From contig JAEZGT010000009.1 of assembly GCA_023416875.1 (NCBI GenBank), positions 1-10,583 of the forward strand: a DNA stretch of 10,583 bases. The letters are read 5' to 3'. Position 1 is the stretch's first letter. Every line of letters begins with the position of its first letter. Positions 4,529 through 10,583 of the stretch are shown here, in pieces. The position numbers and the translations under genes were made by a program. A model generated the notes under the pieces. That model was given only the letters and a program-made list of their open reading frames with translations, was not told where the DNA came from and searched no databases. This stretch comes from Pseudomonadota bacterium (GTDB taxonomy: Bacteria > Pseudomonadota > Gammaproteobacteria > Pseudomonadales > Cellvibrionaceae).

Positions 4529-6694
4529 TCAGGAAGCGGCGGGAGCTTCCACGGCCGGAGTTTCAGCCGGTGCCGGAACACGCGGGAACCACGGCGTTTT
4601 GCCGGTCCATACACACCAACCGCCAACGGCCAATACAATCAATACCAGCACCGCAAACAATATCGCCCCCCAGGGCTTTTTCTTCTCTGCGTAGGGATCG
4701 ACCAGATTGCGCTTGGAGCCCGGCGGCAATTTCGCCACTTCGGTCAATTTACCACCGAAAGGCACATTGATTTTGACCTGCCCGTTCACCGCCCAACCGG
4801 ATGCGTCGAGAATGGGTCCCAAATTGCGCTGACGCAATTTCAGCCACGCAATAAATACCGACGGACCACTGATCAACAACAGCAGGCCGACAAGACCGAG
4901 CGGCATTAACCAGCCCAGGTCAAAAAATGCCTGTAACAACAGCCCTACCGCAGTGGCGATACCTCCCACGGCAACACCCAGCGCAGCTACCACTCCAACG
5001 TCAAATTTAGGTTTCGTGACTGCCTTTGGATCGGTAGAGGTTAGGGTTTTTTCCGTCGTGCTTTGCAGCAGAGTTGTACTCGACGCTTCCGCATTAGTGG
5101 CACTTTTTGCGGCGCGTTCCTCGACAAAGCGGATCAAACGCTTATAGGGAGAGAAAAACGCTTGCGGAATGCTAATGGGATTTTCGACAAGCTTGGTGAT
5201 GGTGGCGTCCCAATCTCTACCAGCGCGATCGTAAAACACACCGTTGCGCCCAACGAGCAGATAATCGGAGTCGCCGCCCGTAAACGCGGCAACGATGGTT
5301 TTTTTCTCACCACCTGGACGGGTGCAATCGCAGTATGCGAGAAAACATTTGCTCAAGCCCGCCAGAGCGGCGTGTTTGGCGGAATCGTGTACTTCAATAC
5401 AGAGATCGCATGCGCGGCCGTCGAGATAAAGCGTACCCGCTTCAAAAACGGCGCGACTTTCAATGGCGTAAAACTCCGTGAAATTAACGAAATTGTTGAG
5501 CAGCGATTTCAGATGCAGGCGGAATCGCAATAATTTTTCCACTGCGGCGAACGCGGCAACTCGCGGTTGCACCGCCTGATCCAGCAACACCACTTCCGCC
5601 AGCGCCGCCTGTCGCGACTCCTGCAGAATCTGGCGGATACGCTCCGGCGACAGCGCCGCTACTTCCCTGCCCGCCTCTGCGGACAACCACTGCTGATAAG
5701 CGTCAAAACGCTCTTTCAGCGCTTGCCACTCAGCAAAAGTTAAAGACGTTTTCTCGCCTTCCAGCGGAACCACCACCGCCTTCTTGAATTGATTGAGCGC
5801 GGCTTCCCACGCTGGATTAACTCCTTCCGTCAACGGCAGCACGGCATCGGTGGTCACAAGTGCGATGGGAAAGTCGGCAAATTCGTGGCAGTCGGCGGAC
5901 AAAGATTCTATGGATAAAACCGTCCAGGCGGCTTCGGGTTGATTGAGCTGCGCAATAGCGCGGACGTCGAAGCGGCTGGCGCGGCAGCGGGCAAAATAGT
6001 CGTCGATCTTACTGCGCACGGCAGAGAGTGCCGCGTAGGCGCTCTGGCAATCGACCGAATTGACCCAGTCGATTTTGCCCTGCTCCAGCCAAGCGGCGCG
6101 CGCGGCCACGGCGGCGAAAAATTTTTCCACCGCCGCCAGATCGACGCCGGGTTTGCCTGAGACATCGATGATGTCTGGGAATGCCGCCTGAATTTCTCCG
6201 ATGAGCGCTTTCAGGGCTGGATCATCGGTGGAGCTGGCCAAAATAATGCCGTCGCCATTTAAAGGCGCGACCTGTATCGCGGCCTGCTGTGCCTCCACGT
6301 CGGCCAGTGTGATGACACTTTCGGACGATTTGCCAAGGAAATTCAACATGGTTTGGGCGCTGGCTAGAATCGCCGCGCCGTCGGGATCGGCATCATTTAA
6401 TTCTGCCAGAGGAATTTCCGCTGCAGGTTGCAACAGCAGATCCGGATTCTTCAAACATCTCGCCGCCCAGGTCACCGCCTTGACGACTTCCGGCAGGCGG
6501 ATCCGGCCATCGTTGTCGATATCGATAAGCATCAGAGTTTTTGTGTCGAAGAACAGGCCCTGAACGGGACAGGCAAGCGCGGCCCAGAGTTTGGGATCCA
6601 GTTCATTTAAATGTCGCAGGTCTTCGCCAGAACGCAAAAGAACTTGATCGAAGCCGCCGATGCGGGAAAAAAGCCAGGGGTAGGAATTGCTCAT
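4529..6694 (-). CDS. Uncharacterised EF-hand-containing membrane protein
   Basis: This 721-residue protein has no function I recognise. Similar EF-hand hypothetical proteins seem to occur in other bacteria, but I cannot confirm this here. The start at ATG 6694 is chosen over an upstream TTG at 6778, because a good promoter lies between them; the Shine-Dalgarno sequence is weak (GGA nine bases upstream). There is no signal peptide. The N-terminal block (GGFDQVLLRSGEDL, LDPKLWAALACP) leads into a perfect EF-hand calcium loop, DIDNDGRIRLPE, at residues 58-69. A long, mainly helical, Ala/Glu-rich region follows. Around residues 429-457 is a cysteine cluster (CDLC, then CFLAYCDC) that could bind a metal. 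Near the C-terminus are three hydrophobic segments, about 566-592, 595-620 and 675-697. Between the last two is a conserved-looking soluble stretch (GPILDASGWAVNG, NVPFGGKLTEVAKLPPG). The tail is Pro/Ala-rich. The large N-terminal part is probably cytoplasmic; calcium sensing at the membrane is only a guess. Confidence 0.85.
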   Translation of the reverse strand: MSNSYPWLFSRIGGFDQVLLRSGEDLRHLNELDPKLWAALACPVQGLFFDTKTLMLIDIDNDGRIRLPEVVKAVTWAARCLKNPDLLLQPAAEIPLAELNDADPDGAAILASAQTMLNFLGKSSESVITLADVEAQQAAIQVAPLNGDGIILASSTDDPALKALIGEIQAAFPDIIDVSGKPGVDLAAVEKFFAAVAARAAWLEQGKIDWVNSVDCQSAYAALSAVRSKIDDYFARCRASRFDVRAIAQLNQPEAAWTVLSIESLSADCHEFADFPIALVTTDAVLPLTEGVNPAWEAALNQFKKAVVVPLEGEKTSLTFAEWQALKERFDAYQQWLSAEAGREVAALSPERIRQILQESRQAALAEVVLLDQAVQPRVAAFAAVEKLLRFRLHLKSLLNNFVNFTEFYAIESRAVFEAGTLYLDGRACDLCIEVHDSAKHAALAGLSKCFLAYCDCTRPGGEKKTIVAAFTGGDSDYLLVGRNGVFYDRAGRDWDATITKLVENPISIPQAFFSPYKRLIRFVEERAAKSATNAEASSTTLLQSTTEKTLTSTDPKAVTKPKFDVGVVAALGVAVGGIATAVGLLLQAFFDLGWLMPLGLVGLLLLISGPSVFIAWLKLRQRNLGPILDASGWAVNGQVKINVPFGGKLTEVAKLPPGSKRNLVDPYAEKKKPWGAILFAVLVLIVLAVGGWCVWTGKTPWFPRVPAPAETPAVEAPAAS

Positions 6695-6730
6695 GCAAAT
6701 ATCCGTCAGGGGGTCGAGGAAATTTCCGGC

Positions 6731-6760
6731 ATCATAATCCGGGATTTTGCGTTTTGTCAC
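6731..6760 (-). promoter_or_regulatory. Probable sigma70 promoter of the EF-hand membrane protein gene
   Basis: Read on the minus strand, GTGACA at 6760-6755 (five of six matches to TTGACA) and TATGAT at 6736-6731 (five of six to TATAAT) are separated by 18 bases. Transcription would start near 6724, about 30 bases before the ATG at 6694. This lies in the 114-base gap after hrpA and suggests the gene can be expressed independently of hrpA. No terminator for hrpA was found in the gap, so read-through is also possible. Confidence 0.5.
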
Positions 6761-6808
6761 CAAGGCGTAGCGCGCCAATGCGACAACTTGATCAAAGGTT
6801 GATGCATA

Positions 6809-9800
6809 TCAGGAGTGCAGGCTTTCCTCCCACAGCTTATCCAGGCGTTTTTCCGACACTGGCACCCGCGTCTTCAACGTCTGGGCGAATAACGACACCC
6901 GCAATTCCTCCAGCATCCAGCGGAATTGTTGCCACTGGCTGTGTTGACGATAAAGTGCATCGCCGTCCTTTTGCAGGCGTGCCTGATGTTTTTCCCAATA
7001 TTGTTGCAATTGTCGACTGCCGACTTTGTCCTTCTGAATATCCATGGGCGCTTTTTCCAAACGCAGCAAAATTGCTTTCAAATAGCGTGGATATTGCTCC
7101 AGCCACTCCCAAGGTTCCTGACTCACAAAGCCCTTGTAGAACAAATGATCGAGCTGCTGCTGAATATCCGCAAATGTCGCGGCAAGCGCCAAAGCATTGG
7201 CGGTGGATTTCATTTTTTTGCGGATCTGTACCACCAAATCCAAGACTTGCAACAGCCAGGTTTCATATTGGTTGGCCAGCGGCACCAGTGTATTTTTGCC
7301 ACGGGCAACCGCCGCCGCAAAGGCTTCTGCATCGCGCGGCAGAGCAAATCCTTCGAGACAGGCTCGATAAACAGCAGCGTTGATCAGGTCCTGCACCACT
7401 TCATCGCGGCGGCCGAGATTCATGATGCTCAGTGCCATGTCCTTATTTTTCAATAAATCCTTTTGTAGATATTTAACAGTCGTTGCCAATTGCGTCTGCA
7501 ACAGCGCCACCACTCCGCGCACGCTGTGCTGCTGAGCGTCCAGCGGATTATCCAGCAAGCGCAAGGCCACCCCCTGCTTTTCCACCACCAACGCGGGGAA
7601 TGCGCGTACCTGCACGGAGCCGCGTTTTAATGTGCGAGAGGTTTCCAGCGCGCCGAAGTCCCACTGGGTGATGGCATCGCGCTCAATATTTTCGCCCACT
7701 TTTTGCAGCGTGTTCTGCACGTGGCTGCGATAGCGCTCGCGTAGGGTTTGCAGGTCGCGACTGCGGTCGAGAATTTTGCCGCGCTCATCGACCACCTGAA
7801 TATTCATCTGGTAGAACGGATCCAGCTCGACACCCTGCCAGAGATCTTTGGGCATGGGCTTGCCCAGCAGACGCTCCAACTCGTGTTGCAATGCCTGCAA
7901 CAAGGGTTGGTTGCCCGGTTTCAGCCTCGGCATTATCTGGTCGACGTAATGCGGCACAGGCACAAATTGTTTGCGCCATTGTTTCGGCAGACTTTTGATC
8001 AGGGTGATGCATTTGTCTCGCAAAAATCCTGGTACCAGCCATTCCAAACGCGCTTCCGGCAGCGTATGCAGCACACTGGCGGGCACGCCAATACTGACAC
8101 CGTCGTCGGCGTGGCCCGGTTCGAAATGATAGGTGAGCGGCAGCGTCATTCCCTCAATAGTCATGCTCGAAGGAAACTGCGCTTCGGTGATATCCGCAGC
8201 GCCGTGCTGCATCAATAATTCCCGGGGAATGTGCAGCAGCTCCGGCTGTTTTTTTTCCGCTTCTTTACGCCAGTGTTCAAAGCCGGCGAAATTCACGACA
8301 TGAGGCGGAATACGCTCATCGTAAAAGCGGTAAATCACTTCATCATCCACCAGAATATCTTTGCGGCGCGATTTGGCTTCGAGATCCTGCACCTCCGCTA
8401 CTTGGCGCAAGTTGTAGAGAAAGAAATCCTCCTTGACTGGTGCTTTCGGATTGCGCTGCTGCCGCGACGGATGCTGACCAAAAGCGCCCTCCACCAGCGC
8501 CACACGAATAAAGACTTCCCGCGCCCCGACACTGTTGATATGGCTGTAGTTGACCGTTTTTTTGTCGGCCAGAGTCAAACCGAACAGCGTAATCCGGTCA
8601 TAGGCCACCACTTGTCCACTTTTGCTGTTGTAGTGCGGCTCGTAATAGTGATGTTTCAACAAATGTTTACCGAGTTCTTGAATCCACTCGGGCTCGATTT
8701 TGGCAACGCTATGGGCGAACAGCTTGGAGGTTTCCAATAATTCCGCCGCCATCAACCAGCGCGGTTTTTTCTTGAATTGCGATGAACCGGGGAAAATCGA
8801 GAATTTGCGATTGCGCGCGCCGAGATATTGCAAGTCACCAGGCTCGTCGTTTTTCAGCCCTATATTGCCGAGCAGCCCCGCGAGCAGCGCTTTATGCAAT
8901 GCGGGATAAGAAGCCGGCTCCTGATTTTCCTTAAAGTTGAGTGGCTTGCACGCCAAGCGAATCTGGTGGTGCAGCTCACGCCATTCCCGCAGGCGCAGAT
9001 GCGAGAGAAATTCCCGCGCGCTCTGTTTGCGCCACTGGTTTTGCGACAAATCCTGACGCTGCTGTTCGGCGTAATTCCACAAATTCAAATAGGCGAGAAA
9101 ATCCGAGTTGTCGTCCCAGAAGCGCCGGTGTTTTTCGTCCGCCGCTTGTTGTTTTTCCGCCGGGCGCTCCCGCGGATCCTGAATCGTCAGCGCGGCAACG
9201 ATGATCAACACTTCACGCAGCGCGCCCTGGCGCTGCCCCTCCAGCACCATGCGCGCCAAGCGCGGATCGAGCGGCAGGCTGGCGAGCTGTCGGCCTACGG
9301 GCGTGAGGTGGCCTTTGTTGTCCACCGCCTGTAATTCTTCCAACAGGCGGTAACCATCGCTGATGTATTTGGAATCCGGCGGTTCGACAAAAGGAAATTT
9401 GCGGATATCGCCGATGCCCAGATGCAACATCTGTAATACCACCGACGCCAGATTGGTGCGCAGAATTTCCGCGTCAGTGAATTCCGGACGCTGAATAAAA
9501 TCCTCTTCCGCATACAAGCGAATGCACACACCGTTACTGACGCGACCACAGCGACCGGCGCGCTGATTAGCGCTGGCCTGGGAAATCGGCTCGATAGGAA
9601 GACGTTGCACTTTCGTGCGTACGCTGTAGCGGCTGATGCGCGCATATCCCGGATCTATGACGTAACCGATTCCAGGCACGGTAATGGAGGTTTCCGCCAC
9701 GTTGGTCGCCAACACCACGCGCCGCCCTTTATGGCTTTGAAATACGCGATTTTGTTCGGCGAGACTCAGGCGCGCGTACAGTGGCAACACTTCCAGATGG

Positions 9801-10583
9801 GGAAATTCCGCTTTGCGCAGCGCCAATGCAGTTTCGCGAATTTCCCGCTCACCGGCGAGAAAAACCAGAATATCGCCGGCACCGGAATTCGGCAGCGTGA
9901 GAATTTCTTGAATCGCTTCGATAATCGCCTGACTCTGATCCTCCAACTCACCGGTCCAGGGGCGATAGAAAATGTCCACCGGATAGGTACGACCCGATAC
10001 TTCCAAAATCGGTGCGTCGTTGAAATGGCGGGAAAACCGCTGCACGTCGATAGTGGCGGACGTGACAATTAATTTTAAATCGGGGCGCTTGGGCAATATC
10101 TGTTTGAGATAGCCCAGCAGAAAATCGATATTCAGACTGCGTTCGTGGGCTTCATCGATAATCAAAGTGTCGTAACGCAACAACAGCGGATCGTTTTGAA
10201 TCTCGGCCAGCAGAATTCCGTCCGTCATCAATTTGAAAGGGGAGCCGGGCTGGGCCTGGTCGGTAAAACGCACCTGAAAACCCACAGAGGTTCCCAATGG
10301 AACCTTTAGCTCTTCAGCAATGCGGCTCGCCACTGTACTGGCGGCGATCCGACGCGGTTGTGTATGGCCGATCAGCCCATAAATACCGCGACCGATTTCC
10401 AGACAGATCTTCGGGAGCTGCGTGGTTTTACCGGAGCCGGTTTCACCCGCGAGGATAACCACCTGATGGGCGAGAATTTCGCGGGCGATTTCTTCACGCC
10501 GGGCGCTGACGGGCAAGTTTTCCGGAAATTCCAATGCCGGCCGGTTTTGCTGCTTGCTCAGTACCAGCGCGCGGGATTCCTCC
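6809..10583 (-). CDS. hrpA: ATP-dependent DEAH-box RNA helicase HrpA (5' end outside window)
   Basis: HrpA is a cytoplasmic 3'-to-5' RNA helicase, linked in E. coli to mRNA processing and to rescue of stalled or collided ribosomes. The frame stays open to the window edge: 16 more codons (reading EESRALVLSKQQNRPA) precede the TTG at 10534, which is an internal Leu. About 1257 residues are seen against about 1300 in E. coli, so only a short N-terminal piece is missing. Helicase motifs in order: GETGSGKT at 10447-10424, TQPRR, DEAH at 10156-10145, SAT at 10060-10052, LVFLAGEREI, TNVAETSITVPG, and QRAGRCGR at 9565-9542. HA2 and OB-fold regions follow (GDLQYLGARNRKFSIFPGSS). The remaining roughly 580 residues match the DUF3418 C-terminal extension that separates HrpA from the shorter HrpB and from eukaryotic DEAH helicases. 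No frameshift or missing motif was seen. The EF-hand gene follows on the same strand after 114 bases. Confidence 0.97.
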   Translation of the reverse strand, partial: EESRALVLSKQQNRPALEFPENLPVSARREEIAREILAHQVVILAGETGSGKTTQLPKICLEIGRGIYGLIGHTQPRRIAASTVASRIAEELKVPLGTSVGFQVRFTDQAQPGSPFKLMTDGILLAEIQNDPLLLRYDTLIIDEAHERSLNIDFLLGYLKQILPKRPDLKLIVTSATIDVQRFSRHFNDAPILEVSGRTYPVDIFYRPWTGELEDQSQAIIEAIQEILTLPNSGAGDILVFLAGEREIRETALALRKAEFPHLEVLPLYARLSLAEQNRVFQSHKGRRVVLATNVAETSITVPGIGYVIDPGYARISRYSVRTKVQRLPIEPISQASANQRAGRCGRVSNGVCIRLYAEEDFIQRPEFTDAEILRTNLASVVLQMLHLGIGDIRKFPFVEPPDSKYISDGYRLLEELQAVDNKGHLTPVGRQLASLPLDPRLARMVLEGQRQGALREVLIIVAALTIQDPRERPAEKQQAADEKHRRFWDDNSDFLAYLNLWNYAEQQRQDLSQNQWRKQSAREFLSHLRLREWRELHHQIRLACKPLNFKENQEPASYPALHKALLAGLLGNIGLKNDEPGDLQYLGARNRKFSIFPGSSQFKKKPRWLMAAELLETSKLFAHSVAKIEPEWIQELGKHLLKHHYYEPHYNSKSGQVVAYDRITLFGLTLADKKTVNYSHINSVGAREVFIRVALVEGAFGQHPSRQQRNPKAPVKEDFFLYNLRQVAEVQDLEAKSRRKDILVDDEVIYRFYDERIPPHVVNFAGFEHWRKEAEKKQPELLHIPRELLMQHGAADITEAQFPSSMTIEGMTLPLTYHFEPGHADDGVSIGVPASVLHTLPEARLEWLVPGFLRDKCITLIKSLPKQWRKQFVPVPHYVDQIMPRLKPGNQPLLQALQHELERLLGKPMPKDLWQGVELDPFYQMNIQVVDERGKILDRSRDLQTLRERYRSHVQNTLQKVGENIERDAITQWDFGALETSRTLKRGSVQVRAFPALVVEKQGVALRLLDNPLDAQQHSVRGVVALLQTQLATTVKYLQKDLLKNKDMALSIMNLGRRDEVVQDLINAAVYRACLEGFALPRDAEAFAAAVARGKNTLVPLANQYETWLLQVLDLVVQIRKKMKSTANALALAATFADIQQQLDHLFYKGFVSQEPWEWLEQYPRYLKAILLRLEKAPMDIQKDKVGSRQLQQYWEKHQARLQKDGDALYRQHSQWQQFRWMLEELRVSLFAQTLKTRVPVSEKRLDKLWEESLHS

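Noticed and set aside
6695..6778. TTG start for the EF-hand protein
   Set aside because: The extra 28 residues cover the probable promoter at 6731-6760, and the ATG at 6694 gives a natural start.
6541..7383. 280-codon plus-strand frame spanning the gap between hrpA and the EF-hand gene
   Set aside because: It overlaps the ends of two real minus-strand genes, and its translation is rich in Arg, Pro and Ser with no domain pattern, as expected for an antisense frame.
6926..10072. Several plus-strand reading frames of 60-280 codons opposite hrpA and the EF-hand gene
   Set aside because: They lie entirely antisense to well-supported genes with intact motifs. None shows a recognisable domain or ribosome-binding site.
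1..10583. Search for CRISPR arrays, tRNA or rRNA genes, insertion sequences and phage or defence genes
   Set aside because: No regularly spaced repeats, clover-leaf-like sequence, transposase motifs or terminal inverted repeats were seen; the genes are ordinary chromosomal types.

Overview
This window looks like a chromosomal segment of a gammaproteobacterium, most likely a polysaccharide-degrading marine or soil lineage near Cellvibrio, Saccharophagus or Teredinibacter. The main clue is a secreted glycoside hydrolase with a long polyserine linker, a hallmark of that group. A general porin, a secreted cyclophilin and an HrpA helicase with its C-terminal DUF3418 region fit the same assignment. 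It was made by eye from sequence features, without a database search.

Left part, plus strand: a YdjA-like nitroreductase (its start is at or beyond the window edge) and a small GNAT-fold acetyltransferase 9 bases later form a probable two-gene operon. Next comes a separate gene for an outer-membrane lipoprotein with the order lipobox, polyserine tether, ricin-type beta-trefoil, GH16 glucanase. The last plus-strand gene encodes an exported cyclophilin-type peptidyl-prolyl isomerase with a short hydrophobic, basic C-terminal tail. A strong hairpin terminator, probably bidirectional, ends it.

Right part, minus strand: a porin converges on the cyclophilin gene. It has a clear Shine-Dalgarno sequence and, further upstream, a near-consensus PhoB box exactly 10 bases from a -10 element. 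Beyond it lie a large uncharacterised protein with one perfect EF-hand loop, a cysteine cluster and three C-terminal membrane segments, and then hrpA, which runs off the right edge. The EF-hand gene follows hrpA by 114 bases and seems to have its own promoter.

The genes do not form one pathway. They are mostly independent units: redox and acetyltransfer enzymes, glucan degradation, periplasmic or surface protein folding, nutrient uptake, an orphan membrane protein, and RNA or ribosome quality control. No mobile element, CRISPR array, tRNA or rRNA was seen, and no gene-free stretch exceeds 300 bases. The points most worth following up are the orphan EF-hand membrane protein and the predicted phosphate control of the porin.
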